From Arbacia lixula (taxonomy: Eukaryota; Echinodermata; Echinoidea; Arbacioida; Arbaciidae), in assembly GCA_963669155.1 (NCBI GenBank), contig OZ022581.1, positions 5,758,676-5,822,675 on the forward strand: a stretch of DNA of 64,000 nucleotides, read 5' to 3'. Of the stretch, positions 21,901 through 33,883 are shown in pieces; the first letter of the stretch is position 1, and each line of letters starts with the position of its first letter. A program made the position numbers and the translations under genes. The notes under the pieces are model-generated. The model ran no database searches. It worked only from the letters and a program-made list of their open reading frames with translations, and had not been told where the DNA came from.

Positions 21901-22670
21901 GAGGGAGACACACAGGGGGAGCATGGGGAATATGTCACACAGCTTTTGAGGCACTGGGCTTGGAGTGGGCTTGGAGTGGTAGAAGGGGGGGGGGAGGGAT
22001 AGAGAATGAGGTGTTACCATAACACATGCAGCAAAGTCAAGAATTCCAGTCTGGAATATCATTTGTATTTAAGTTCATGTATTCAAACACTTAACAAAAC
22101 AATATGACTAGGCACTCCCGTGTCCTATTTCAGAAATTTCTCAAGAAAATCAAAATGTCTTGCGTGGTCATTCAACATACCATTGTCAAGGGCTTATATT
22201 CAGTCAACTGACTTTGAAAGGGATATATCCTGTATACCATCACAAAAAAGTCTTCCCTAGGTGAAAGAGTATTCTTTAAGGGAAAATAGAAAGTGTATTA
22301 CCCCACTGCCTGGTTAATGAGGCTACACACAGGTGCACCTGTAGGGGCCTGATGCAGGGTTGGCTCATGGCTCACATGTGCACATAGCCTCTCATTCAGG
22401 CTGATGGCCAATTAAGAATCTACAATCAGATGTATATGGATGCATTACAAAAGGGTCTAAGTAAAGAATACAGATTACTGTTCTGTTGTTCTTGGGCCTG
22501 ACACACCAGGAGAAGAAGAACATGAACAGTTATCAGTCATGTAATAAATACGAGATCTGAATATACTCCGCCAGTGATGCTAGAGTTGGGATTCCAAATG
22601 TTCCAATAGGAGCAGTGGAATAGACAGCATAATGACATGGATTGCCGAATGTGGGGGCTTCGACATGGAC

Positions 22671-22710
22671 GTGACCAATGCAGGTGTGCTGGTCATGCGG
22701 GCTCCACTCT
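22671..22710. promoter_or_regulatory. CAGGTGTG module 3, no octamer
   Basis: GTGACCAATGCAGGTGTGCT then GGTCATGCGGGCTCC. It keeps the core CAGGTGTGCYRGTCATG but the octamer position has diverged. Confidence 0.35.
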
Positions 22711-22805
22711 GCTGGGGAGGACATAGATGCATATTAAGTAGGGGGAGGATTATGGGAAGAGGAAGGGATGGTGGTCTGACTCGTCTCGTCTGACGAGGAG
22801 GGAAC

Positions 22806-22850
22806 ATGCAAATCGTTTCCACAGGTGTGCCAGTCATGGCGGTGCCGCAT
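22806..22850. promoter_or_regulatory. Octamer + ACAGGTGTG module 4
   Basis: ATGCAAAT, seven unrelated bases (CGTTTCC), ACAGGTGTGCCAGTCATGGC. The octamer and core are intact while the spacer differs in sequence but not in length. Confidence 0.4.
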
Positions 22851-22961
22851 TAAGGCGACATACACGGTCAGGCATGATAAGTAGGGCTGGAGGAGCCGGG
22901 ACATGGGGTATGGAGAGTGTCGTGGAGGAGGGGGCGGGAGTGGGGGAACAGGACGGAGGGG

Positions 22962-22972
22962 GGGGGGGGGGC
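22962..22972. repeat. Poly-G run
   Basis: G homopolymer in a G-rich tract. Confidence 0.85.
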
Positions 22973-23141
22973 AGAAGGTGGGATGGAATGAGGAGGCAAA
23001 ATGTATTACGGGCATTTTCATGTGGCACCACTCTGCCCTGACATATTCCAGGTAGAGGAGTATATTTCCACATAAGAAGTTGATATGTGCAGAGTTACGG
23101 TGGGGGCTGCAGGGGTAGGGGAAAGGTGGAAGGCACTGATG

Positions 23142-23190
23142 ATGCCAATTATTCATACAGGTGTGGTAGTCATGTTGGCCCCACTTATGG
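23142..23190. promoter_or_regulatory. Octamer-like + ACAGGTGTG module 5
   Basis: ATGCCAAT (one mismatch to the octamer), seven bases, ACAGGTGTGGTAGTCATGTT. Confidence 0.35.
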
Positions 23191-23282
23191 GGTGACACAA
23201 GAGAGAGTACCTGTAGGCATCAAAGACAGCCAACCACAGAGATGAGGAACATTAGGAAAACGATGGAGGCTAAATAGTGAGT

Positions 23283-23299
23283 GGGGGGGGGGGGGGGGG
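23283..23299. repeat. Poly-G run
   Basis: G homopolymer. Confidence 0.9.
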
Positions 23300-23351
23300 T
23301 AGGGGGAGAGGGAGGGCAGGGGTGGCTGCAAAAGTGAGAGACATGATGATG

Positions 23352-23400
23352 ATGCAAATTATTCACACAGGTGTGCTAGTCATGTTGCCGCTTCTTGTGA
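23352..23400. promoter_or_regulatory. Octamer + ACAGGTGTG module 6
   Basis: ATGCAAAT, seven bases (TATTCAC), ACAGGTGTGCTAGTCATGTT. Confidence 0.4.
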
Positions 23401-23782
23401 GCTGCATCTGAGCCAGCACTGGGTGAAACCACTAGAAGAGGAACATGAGGAAACATAAGGGGGATGGTTTAGGGAGGAGGCTGGTTAAGGGAGGGAGGTT
23501 TAAGCTGGTGTAACATGCATCCATGCAGGCTGCTGATCCAATGTTAAAATTATCCAAACAGGTGTTCATAAAAGGCCAGTACCATATCACAAAAAGGTGA
23601 CTAAAATTAGGATAAATGAGGGAGAGAGAACGAGAGCGGGGACGAGTGAGAACAAGAACGAGAGAGGGCGATACCTTAAGCTACATGTATGTACCATTAT
23701 GGAGAATGCACAGAGAGAGTGTGGTACAGAAAGAGGCAGGGAAGGGGTGCAAAACGTAATGATATGATTTGGTGGCTGTCGA

Positions 23783-23851
23783 GTTTAACTGCAAATTCTG
23801 TTCATAGAATAGTCATAGTAGTAGTAGTTTAACTGTAAATTCTGTTCATAG
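23783..23851. repeat. Short tandem duplication
   Basis: GTTTAACTGCAAATTCTGTT followed by CATAG is repeated about 45 bp later with one change, separated by AGTAGTAGT. Confidence 0.7.
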
Positions 23852-26446
23852 CTACATGTAGGTATGGCACCCATCTGTGTGCCAATCAGAAATGAGCATG
23901 TCAGGTCTACAGATAGACTTTGGCACACAAAACCCTGGAGATGGAGCAGGAGTGAAATAAGAATGTACAATGTACACGAGACAATTCTCAGAGATGGTAT
24001 TATGAAATGGCAACCACAGGTCTCATGCAAATCTTATGCAGCTTTCAAAGATAGAAGCATAACCTATCGACAGAAAAGTTTCAAAATCAAATTATCATCA
24101 GAACAAAAAATCAAATGGGGGCTCTCAGCAGCTGGGGAGAGAAAAGTTGTGCATTGAGAGGTCAGTCAGCTCTTCATATCATACTTAACATTCTCAAAAG
24201 AGCCATGGGAGTGACAAAAATCAACAAGGTTCTGGGTTGAAAGCGTTGAAAGGTGAGGATGCGCCACTGATCACTTGGCACAGTGACAGATCGTTCACCA
24301 CCCATCATAAATGGTCTCCTAGGTCTAGACTCTCATCAAGAAATGTTGCGTAATGATGTGTCCTTCCAACACTGTCATTGAGACGCTCTGAACGTCACGA
24401 GACATGTAAATTGACTGTGCAGCAAGGACACACGTTTTGAAATGCACACACACCTCACACAAACACAGGTGTGGGGACAGCCAGGGATGTCAACGATGCA
24501 GTTAAAACACAAGCAACCTACATTCTGTAAGAGGGGCAAATACTGCAGTTGGCTGTTTCATCAGACAGCCATTCTCTTCAGGTTGATGGTTTCATAAATG
24601 AATTCACAGCTTAACATGTGAAAGGATAGGTTTAGGAGCTGGATAGATATTTGCAATATAAACCTGCAAAAAAATGCACCCTCTCCCTCGCACTTGTACT
24701 CAATGTATAAGACACATCATCCAATATGTTTACTATACCTTTTGAAATGTTGCATGACTGCCCATGTAAAAAGCCCTACCACACTCAGCCGAAACTGCTC
24801 CAGTTGTCACACTTTCCTTCACGTAGATCCCAAGTTTCAGCACTGCTGAGGAGGTCGATAGACCCTAAAATCCAGTAGCTCTGGATGGTGCTTAAGTGGA
24901 ACTGGTCTATAGAAACAATTCCAATCTGCAATGCTCATGCGTATTGCAGTCCAGGATTTATTAGTCTCAAACCGGCAATTGTCCTTACTCCAACATGGGT
25001 CAGTCTGACCTGGAACCTCAATGCCACAAAAAGCCAACCCCTCTTGAAAGAACAGACATAATAGAAGTCAGCCAAGGCAAACAGAACCAACTGTAACAAG
25101 AATGCCCTCCTAGCCCTCCTTGCTTCCCTGAGCCAGGAGAGGCTTGAATGGGGCTTCTTTCAATACCCCCCTCTCCTCTCGGACAGCCCTATTCATGCAT
25201 GGGCGGTGGAGCGTTGGGTCATAGACCCAGTGGTCTCCGGGGGTAATTGTCTGGTCTATCAATGGGGATGAAGACTATAGCCACATAAAAGAAAAGCTAA
25301 ATAAGGGCCAGGGGAAAACTCTACTGACCATCTTCACATTGTTCAAATATTACACCTTACAACAACCTGATGCTTTGTGAGGGAGGACAGGGCGAGGGGG
25401 GATGACACCCTTCTGGGTTGGATTGCAATGAAACAGAGGGGACAGGTTAATTTTAAGTCTTGATGCATCACTTGTGCATCTCTGTACTGATAACACATAC
25501 ATCATATAGAGCGGGATCATATTCATGAGAGCTAGTGGCTAAATGCATGCAAGTCACTTGAAGTGTACTAAGTGTACTGATATGCAGTGTACTAACTCAA
25601 CTCGCTAAACTAAGTAATGTTTCACATAGATATAGTCTCAGAATTTGATCGTAGAAGGAGTTGTTATTCTGAGTATGAGGCTGCATCCCATAACAATACT
25701 GTGGAAAGTGTGCTTCCTGTTACATTTTTATGACTTCAGTGTTTGTAAGTAAACAAATTAGAACTAATTTCACATTGTAAATACCCAGTCTACTTGCTTT
25801 TTAAAATGGTCTAGAAACCCAAATTATTTCCCACTTTGCCAAGCTGAATGATTGAAAGAGAAGAACATACACAAGTATTGTTTATAAAATCTGAGAGTTA
25901 CACATATAACAGGGCATCAACTGCCCTATGAATATTTACGGCATGAGTATATACCGGTACACCCAAGAAAGATCTGTTGTCATTGAAAGTGGTAATGAAA
26001 AGACCTAACCAACCTAGAAGACAACCTGTAATGTATGACCAGCGTTTTACTGGTACTTCCCATGTGCATGAAATTGACTGATCCTTCTGTACGAAGAACA
26101 AGCAGATAAAATGAAAACCATGCTTGGATTTGAACCTTGTATGTTGCATCTACACCTTGCTACGCAGCACAGCACACACCATGATGCTGCTTTGCAAGGG
26201 TGCATACTCTACTCCTTTTGCTGTAATCAGCAAGCTCTGGATGAACCCAATATCTGACTTGAATCTAGAGAGAGCTCGATACACTCCTATGACCTACCAG
26301 CAAGAACTCCTAACAATACAAACAAGCAATCACCTCCAGACAAATCCGCTTTCGTTTCAAGCCCTTCCTGTATTTCTTCATTTGATCTTTTCCCCTCTGT
26401 ATAGGAAGAGTTTTTAGCCACAAAAAGGGGTCAGAGTGTGTTATAT
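23852..26446. other. Unannotated stretch
   Basis: A 97-codon plus frame at 23864-24157 and a 66-codon minus frame at 24837-25037 have no splice or domain support. 24950-25270 is TGACC/GGTC-word rich. 26115-26160 on the minus strand has a GGTTCAAATCC B-box-like word but no tRNA fold. No gene called. Confidence 0.4.
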
Positions 26447-27019
26447 CCTTTTCTCACTTGCAAAAATTTCCTTAACCCCATACTGTAAGTGGGGCTAAAT
26501 GGGGGTGGGGTCTTCGCCCCACCTATAGTACGGGGCTTAGCTTAGACCCTCTTTCTGTTCTCACTTGTTTTTACCAAAGTGGGCTAGCCCCACCAAAAAT
26601 CCGGGATTATTTTGTCCCTGCAAAAAAGCAGGGCTAACCCTGCAATTGCAGGGCCGAACCAAATAGTCCAGGGCTAAGAGCACAATTGAGAACAGAAAAG
26701 AAAAATAGCATGGGGTTAAGGAAATGTGGTGTCAGCTTTCAAGGCCGAAACGCCGAGACCAATCAGATAATGCCCGACGGACGAGTGATCTTGAAGCGGA
26801 GTGGTAAAGAGCAGATGTGCAAGACGTACACTCATAAATATTCATAAGCTGTCAAGAAAGTCCAGGGCTAATGATTTCGAGTGAGAACAGCTAGTCGGGT
26901 TTAAGAAAAAGTAGGGGGCTAAGAAATGCCAGTGTGAAAAGCTTCAAAAAAGAGTAAGGGGCTAAGGATAGTACAGGGTTAAGGATAGTACGGGGCTAAG
27001 AAAACCTGGTGAGAAAAGG
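26447..27019. mobile_element. 573-bp element with CCTTTTCTCAC ends and internal GGGGCTAAG repeats
   Basis: Ends are CCTTTTCTCACTTG and the inverse of CCTTTTCTCACCAGG. The interior repeats AGTACGGGGCTAAG-type words in direct order (near 26525, 26965, 26980, 26995) and carries nested inverted pairs such as AAGTGGGGCTAA / CCCCACCTATAGTACGGGGC and CTGCAATTGCAG. No coding capacity. A related fragment is at 61730-61815. Confidence 0.6.
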
Positions 27020-27304
27020 TTTTTATACTGTTATCTGTCTGGCCTCTTCTTCAAGGCCCACATGGAGTCTTAAGATTTCAAGAAGTTAACATCAAAGGGA
27101 TCCCACTGCTGCAGGCAGGATGGGGTCGGACAATGGGGTAACCTTGAATAGGAGGAAGGGCTCATTCAGAGAGCAGGGGAGAGCCACGCGCCGTTGGCCT
27201 GCCCAAACAATTGTCACGGTTTTCCACAGATGGAATGATACCGACCTTGAGCGGCTGGAATGAGGATGTGTGCATTGACTCGGCTCGGCTCATTGTCTAG
27301 CACT

Positions 27305-27990
27305 TTCTCTTTTCTTGTTTCTAGTCTTGATTCTTCTCTCTCTCCCTCTCTCTACGTCTGTCAGTCATTCTGTTTTTACCTACTGAATGGCCAAAGATTT
27401 TTTTCCCCCTCGATTCACCCAGGATGATCTTTCTTCTTTGCATATTATGTGCACCCCATTGCACCCCCTCCCAATCTCAGTGTCTCATTGTACCTCTTTC
27501 TCTTATTTTTAATTTTTTTTTATCCCTCTCGCTCTATATATCTACCTCTCTGACATACATAATACATATACTGTATACATATGATACATACGGTACGCAC
27601 ACACACACAATGTATACACATACATGTGCGTAAAGCCTGTCCTAACCGTAAGAGTAGTCACCATGGACATTAATGACCAGCCCCAATCAATACCTTCCCC
27701 CCACCCCACCCCTTCCCCCTCCCAACCCTACCCATCCCAAATGCCCTAACCCACCCCAAATGCCCTAACCCACCCTCTCTCTGCCCATCCCACCTCACCA
27801 CTTCCCTTCCCATTGCCAAACACTCCCCCCCCCCCACCCCCTACCCCCTTTTCCCAGCTTTGCCCCACCCATCCCATCCCTTTTCATATGTTACACCTCC
27901 TTTCTCCATATCCCTTGCTTACCCCCTGTATCATTAATCAGATTCAGTGTTCAATAATCCCACAGACTTCATCCTCCTCTATGGGGTCAC
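27305..27990. repeat. Pyrimidine and C-rich low-complexity DNA
   Basis: CT-rich near 27325-27360 and TA/CA words near 27540-27620. C-rich DNA spans 27690-27930, including a short duplication of CCCAAATGCCCTAACCCACC and a poly-C run near 27827. Confidence 0.8.
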
Positions 27991-28563
27991 AGCACAAACA
28001 ATGACGCACATTTGTCCCTGAGCAGTGTTTTTCGACCAACAAAATCTATCAAAAACATCCACGGGTCAATAACCCAAGCGCAACAAAAAAAGATAGATGA
28101 TAAAATGTAAGTTCAGATCCATTCATTTCTGTTTTACCCTGGTTGGTGATGTCATTAACTACGAACCGGCACATGAAATTGTATACGCTGCTCAAGGCTT
28201 TAAACATACAGTAGGAAGTTTAATTTCATTGCTACACCAGCATTGCTGAGAATACACAGTATAACTCCACCGGTATAAATAGCCAATACCACGCTGAAGG
28301 TAACAGGACAAGAGCTTCCGTAGTCTTACTCTGTCCTTTGTCATGAATATTATTGGATATCAAAATGCAGGGAACTTCTTTGATGCACTTTTCTTAATGA
28401 TGTAATGGAGTGATATATATATCTTGAGCATAAGTTTCAATAAACTGGCACATTCAAGTTGCACTTCAATATTTCTAAGAAACTTTTTGCACAGTATGTC
28501 ATAGGGAATAATGCTGGTACAGTCTTAGATCTCTCCATTTACCTCAATGTAGAAGTGGAATAC

Positions 28564-28773
28564 CTGGGCCCTGTTATATAAAGCTGTAAGTTAAGTACAG
28601 CTGGTGAATTGTTCTTGTGCTAAATGAGATAAACCAATCCTAATAAATTTTGACAAATTAAAAACTTTGTATTCAGAAGAATACAAAGAAGAATTTTAAT
28701 CTGGCTGAACAGGTCACCAGTTTTGTGTAAAATCATGCGTAACTTCTGACCGGCTTTATGAAACCAGGCCCTG
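28564..28773. mobile_element. MITE with GGCCTGGTTTCATAAAGC-type ends
   Basis: Left CTGGGCCCTGTTATATAAAG and right GGCTTTATGAAACCAGGCCC are inverted copies around 210 bp, with inner CAGCTGGTGAATTG mirrored by CAGGTCACCAG. Elements with ends of this type are widespread in echinoderm and other marine invertebrate genomes. No coding capacity. Related to 17795-18088. Confidence 0.65.
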
Positions 28774-29127
28774 ATCCCATATGTCAATCCTGCCTGTTCT
28801 GTTATGACAACTTTCTGCCTACATGTAACCCATACCACCCACACTATCTGAGAACTACGTCAAACACGGTTGCCCAGACACAACTTGTGCCTCGGTTCGA
28901 AATAGGCTAGGAGATACGTGTGGGACACTCTGCTCTACATGTCAGCTTCTTTCTCCTCACCAAGCATGCCATGGAGAGTTGCTGGGGTGGAAATTATTGC
29001 TTTGTGGCAAAGAGGAGCTAAATATAGCTCACTTTTCTCCAACCCTGTCTCGTCTCGTACGGAGATGGACTTGTTTTGTTCTCACGTCATGTTCTTATCT
29101 GATATACACTGTCTGGCTGGCTGGCAG
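28774..29127. other. Unannotated stretch
   Basis: An 88-codon plus frame from 28918 lacks a recognisable domain; see the weak exon at 29128. Confidence 0.35.
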
Positions 29128-29191
29128 AGATCAAAATATGAGCTCCCAGGGTATCCAAGTACAACTCGCATGGATGGTGTATGACCTTGAG
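29128..29191 (+). CDS. Weak candidate exon
   Basis: Plus acceptor GTCTGGCTGGCTGGCAG and a strong donor CTTGAG|GTACGC bound 64 nt with an open frame DQNMSSQGIQVQLAWMVYDL plus E. The other two frames are less suitable. Composition is plausible but the segment is too short to recognise. Could be chance. Confidence 0.25.
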
Positions 29192-31215
29192 GTACGCAAC
29201 AAGAAATCTTTCAGTCATCTATGTATTATGGTAAAAAAAAACTAAAGAGGAAAATAAGCTTGAACAGAGTTCATTACTGCATAAAATGAAACAGCATTGT
29301 CCAGCCAGACAAACTAAACAACTGGTAAATATAGCTATAAAACAGTCTCAGAATACATTTTTTTTAAAAAATCACTCAATTCACTTGATTCCTCATCTTG
29401 ACATGAATCATATATACCAAAAGAAGCTATAATATGAAGCCTTAATTGATTTCCTGATAACCGCAAGCAGTACATTGCTGTTCATTCCATTCAAACCGAG
29501 CCTACAACACAAGGCAATGGAGGCAAGATAACCAACAATATCTCAATCTGTTTGCGCCTAGCATAACAAAACTTCCTCTGCAACAACTTCATGGAAAATT
29601 GTGGGCTTTAATTAGCACTGAAAACACAGCTGTAAATTACCGGTATGGGTTACACTTTAAGATTATTTGACATTAGTCATGGTGTACACGCAACACGCAT
29701 GAGAGTGTATTTTGAGTTGCTTGTGTTTATCAGTGCATGACGTAATGGTCGGGGAAGAAGGGGAAGAGCTGTCTGAAAGCGCAACCGTCTGGGAATGTAA
29801 CCAAACAACTTCTTATTCACACATGCTTTCTAACGTAGTATCTAATCACGCACCCCATTAGGGAGACATTCATGGACATTTCTTGCTATTAAATAATATG
29901 TACTTGTTCAATTTAAGGGAGATGTCTTTTCTCTATGTTTGTATAGATGTACAAGATTCTTTTCAGCCCACACTCAATGCATTTATGCACGTGTGAAATG
30001 AAAACACACTAACAAGTTATCCTGGTTGCTGTTGTGGTTGAATCACACTATACAGAGGGAGGCACAAGGCCACAGCCCTACCGTGACACAAAATGTATGA
30101 CTAAAATATGATATTATTTGAAAAAACAGATTCTGCATGAACAAGAGTGAAACAGTACCCGCTTTTATTTTTCAGCACAGCAGAACTTTTGCTTGAGATA
30201 GCGTGAGGAACAGGTTTCTATTATAAGATTTGTTCTTACTAGCCAGACATTCAAGGCCGAACGACTAATCAACTAGACATGCCGCGTGTTACCGCAACAT
30301 CAAACCATCATATGGGATTAGGCCTGGGATGATGCGGCGTATTGGTATGCAGCCATACAGATACTACGCTGTCCGACAGGTCTAAATGGGACTTTGAGTT
30401 TACATTGTGTTTTCCACATTCGCTGCAGCACCCCAACATTATTTGTCACATGTCACTTGGTGAAATGGTTAACCAGATAATTGCCCAATTCCCCGCTTCC
30501 CAGAATCAATTTTTCCTTGCTTTTTTTATTTTCTTCTCTCGTCTATGTCTTTTGAACGCCAGACAATTGCAAAACAGGCGAAACAATGACGAGAGGCCAA
30601 TTGTGACCACCGAGTAGGATGTGATACATCTGGCATGCAATTATTGGATCTTCTCACAGATTAGCCGAGGCAGACCACGGACGGACGGACGGACAGACAG
30701 AAAATTGGATTTTCCATTAGGAAAGCCAGGAATCATGCATTAACCGCACAGTGGCATGCATATGAGATTGCCATCTAATAACCAGTTTGCTGTACATAAT
30801 TTGAACTACCATTTTTATCAAAGGTAGGGGTTTACATCGCTGCGGAAATAGAGCAATTTTGTCTGTCCCCGAGCAATTTACATTGCTGTGATGAGAACCG
30901 TCGTATCTAATGGGTCTTAGCATTCACCAAGGCTATTTAACTCTGCTTTGATGATTTTAATATGCTACTTCAACAATGCAATGAAGGACATCAGATAAAA
31001 GGTAGATAGGGAACTTGAAGGAGGTACAGACAGCATCACCATTCTCCAAAGGATATCAAATTGTGATGTTTACTGCACTCTCTCTCTCTCATTTCAGATT
31101 CACCACACTCCTTGATCCACTTCTTTCTACATTGGAATGAGCACACCGACTACACACTTCCTCTTTCTTCAGTATTTGAGAGGAGAGCTTTAGAGGGAAG
31201 AAGGAATCCGTATAG
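29192..31215. other. Unannotated stretch
   Basis: Mostly AT-rich. 30540-30660 holds CCAATTGTGACC and GCAATTATTGG words (homeodomain-like) followed by a short GGAC repeat. No exon supported. Confidence 0.4.
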
Positions 31216-31580
31216 CCCCGTTCATAAACCATATAGCGCTATTATTACTGATACACGTCGGTAAGCAAGTTCCCAGCTGGACTCTCTCCAAACCGATGGT
31301 GACACACTCAGTCATACGAGCAGTGGGATTAGCGACCCACATGCCAGAGTGCGATGCACAAGGCGCAATATTTACGGCTATTTTGTGGACGCATTTTACA
31401 AGATTCGCTTACCGCAATATTGCAGTATTATCACTAGCTCTCAATCTGCGAAAATGCTACAAAATAAGCGCAAAAAAGGAGGAAGCAAATACCGTATTAT
31501 TTGAGCGATTCCTGTTCACATACACAGCTATTGGTAATGCATCGGCAAAATTTGTGAATAGGCGGTGTATATGAAAGGGG
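31216..31580 (+). mobile_element. MITE with CCCCGTTCATA ends, copy 1
   Basis: Starts CCCCGTTCATAAACCAT and ends GGTGTATATGAAAGGGG. Inner blocks GCCAGAGTGCGATGCACAAG and GCAATATTGCAGTATTAT recur, in reverse complement, in the element at 41733-42132. The 92-codon frame inside is incidental. Strand is relative to copy 2. Confidence 0.75.
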
Positions 31581-32001
31581 TTTATGTGTCCAGGCTTAGA
31601 GGGAAGAAGGAATATATCTGCATGTGTCTAGACTAGTTGTGGTCCGGTGCGAAGTAAATGAACGGACTGCACAGCCTGGTACCTAGGCTTAGTTTATGCT
31701 GAGCAACTCCCAACAGAAGCAGCCACTTTGGCTGCTGCAAAATGCTTTTAAGAGGGAATCCCTACCCCGTCTGCCTGGGGTCATCTACTGGTCACTTATT
31801 GCTTGCTATGATACTCATACAGGGCTGCTGTCTGTGTTCTCGGGATGACCCTACCCCCATCCTGCTGTCCTGTCCTCCCTTCATATTCTCTTTGTCTTCC
31901 TCCTCCTCCTCTTCTCTTCTTTTCTCTTTCTTCTCCCTTGTCTGCTCCAGGAAGTGGAAGAATGATCTCACCTGCCAAGTGTCGGGTGATTAAGCAGTAA
32001 G

Positions 32002-32002
<1 letters not shown>

Positions 32003-32032
<30 letters not shown>
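32003..32032. repeat. (TCTG)n microsatellite
   Basis: About seven TCTG units. Confidence 0.95.
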
Positions 32033-32514
32033 AGGTTGGCCGATTAGTTGGCTTAGAGGTTTCTGTGGTTTCCTGTGTAATCTGCAACAATCACTGGGTT
32101 AGACCAGCCTCACACTCACACGTGGCATGTGGTCAAGCATAAGCACACATACACCTCCCCTCCCCAACACACAGACGGAAAGACAGACACACACACACAG
32201 TGGTATATAGCAATCCCATGTGACCTGACCCTGCCCAACTGCTTCTGACCTGAGACAGACAGACAGGACATACCACTGGTCAGGACACATTACATGTTAT
32301 GTCTGGGTCACTGCAGTGGTCATCTATTGTCTGTCTGCCTGCCTGTGCGGCACTTGCCTTGCATGAGGTCAGCTGACTTGGCATGAAGGGCCTTCTCCAC
32401 AGAGGGCTGTTACTGTAGCAGAAGGCTCAGTTGCCCTCCAGCTGAGATACATGTAGCTCACTAAGCACAGTCAGACAGGAGGAATATTACCACAATAATC
32501 AATCCCTGGCGTGT

Positions 32515-32591
32515 TTAACTCTGTCAGTACCATGGGCATTAAGGTCTGTGGTAAGCCAATGGGGTTAGCCAAGCCTAGTAATCTAAGGGTT
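32515..32591. mobile_element. Short palindromic element, copy 2 of 4
   Basis: TTTAACTCTGTCAGTACCAT...GGTAAGCCAATGGGG...CTAGTAATCTAAGGGTTA. Directly followed by copy 3 with the shared TTA. Confidence 0.5.
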
Positions 32592-32665
32592 ACCTGTCAT
32601 TACCAGTGGCATGAATTTATGCAGTAAGCCAGTGGGATTTGCAAGGCCTGGTACTGTAAGGGTTA
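32590..32665. mobile_element. Short palindromic element, copy 3 of 4
   Basis: TTACCTGTCATTACCAGTGG...AGTAAGCCAGTGGGATTT...CCTGGTACTGTAAGGGTTA. Tandem arrangement with copy 2. Confidence 0.5.
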
Positions 32666-33217
32666 GACCCTGAAAAGTTGGTTAGACTGACCACAAACTT
32701 ACAAGCTAAAATCAACCCTAGAACTCCCACTAAATTTAGATAATACATGTAATCAAGAAATATTTGGCTGTCTGACTGCACTCAGTCTCCATGCTTGTAG
32801 GCAGGGCAAATCAGTGTGTGGTCTCCGCCATTGTAGAGCATGCACAATTGTGACCAAACTTTGTATTTCCAACTACCGGTAAATCAAAGTTCATTTTCAA
32901 CGATTAAATGTCATAGGACATTCTTGGTGAAATAAAATGCTTCTGCCACATCCTTTTGTGACAATAGTGGATTTTATAGTTTGAAAAGCTAGGAAATCTA
33001 TTGTGATACTGGTATACTTTCAATTCCGGAATGGCTGCTCAAAGGATTGAAGCATTACTAAAGCTTGCCGTAAAACATCTTTCCCTGCTCACAGAGAGTC
33101 AACAAATTGTGAGATATGTAGGAAGAAAAGGGGAAGTGAAAGGGAATGGGTATTTTTTCATACAAAAACAAGCACTTGAGGGATATCACTGTGTGCCAAG
33201 CATCCACTAAGCTTGCA
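32666..33217. other. Unannotated stretch
   Basis: No feature seen. Confidence 0.4.
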
Positions 33218-33256
33218 AACACACACACACACACACACAAACACACACATATATAT
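33218..33256. repeat. (CA)n and (TA)n microsatellite
   Basis: CA dinucleotides with a short TATATA end. Confidence 0.95.
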
Positions 33257-33463
33257 ACACGTACACAGGCATTCACAGATCAAGGCTTTGTGTTCATAAA
33301 ATAGCCCAGACAATCATAGAATGCTACAACTGCTCATTGTCCCGTGCACAGGAATCAATATCCTCTCCCATTGATCTGCTGTCAACCACTCACAGCAGTA
33401 CAATCCCGCCTCTGAAAAAAATAAAGCCAACATCCTCAAGCCATGATCTGTCCCCTTCCTTCC

Positions 33464-33492
33464 TTTACTCTCTCTTTCTCTCTCTTTCTCTC

Positions 33493-33523
<31 letters not shown>

Positions 33524-33537
33524 CTCTCTCTCTCTGG
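33464..33537. repeat. (CT)n microsatellite with TTTCTC interruptions
   Basis: CT dinucleotides interrupted at regular steps by CTTTCT. Confidence 0.95.
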
Positions 33538-33611
33538 ACTCTGACTTGACAGGACAGACAGCTACTTACATCAAAGGCAGAAACGTATGTAGTAATGATG
33601 ATTCTCATGTT

Positions 33612-33625
33612 ATGACTGCCACCCC
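33612..33625. repeat. Poly-C run
   Basis: Uninterrupted C homopolymer. Confidence 0.9.
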
Positions 33626-33823
33626 CCCCCCCCCCACCGACCCCACCCTAAACCCTCCCCTCTCCCGACCACAAACTCTGTCTGCTACTGAGCGGTTAGC
33701 ATTGCATTCACGTGCCAGACAGACCTAACTCCCCCAGTCAATAGGGGCAATAGAATGGGTGATTGTGTAACCAAAGTCTGAGGTAGATTTAATCCCTCTT
33801 AACTTCCTCTCCCGTCTGTCTGC

Positions 33824-33829
<6 letters not shown>

Positions 33830-33879
<50 letters not shown>
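33830..33879. repeat. (CT)n microsatellite
   Basis: Pure CT dinucleotides. Confidence 0.95.

Positions 33880-33883
<4 letters not shown>

Noticed and set aside
26124-26160. tRNA B-box-like GGTTCAAATCC on the minus strand
   Set aside because: No matching A-box and no foldable cloverleaf around it.
31296-31574. 92-codon plus frame
   Set aside because: Inside a MITE; the second copy of the element does not keep the frame.
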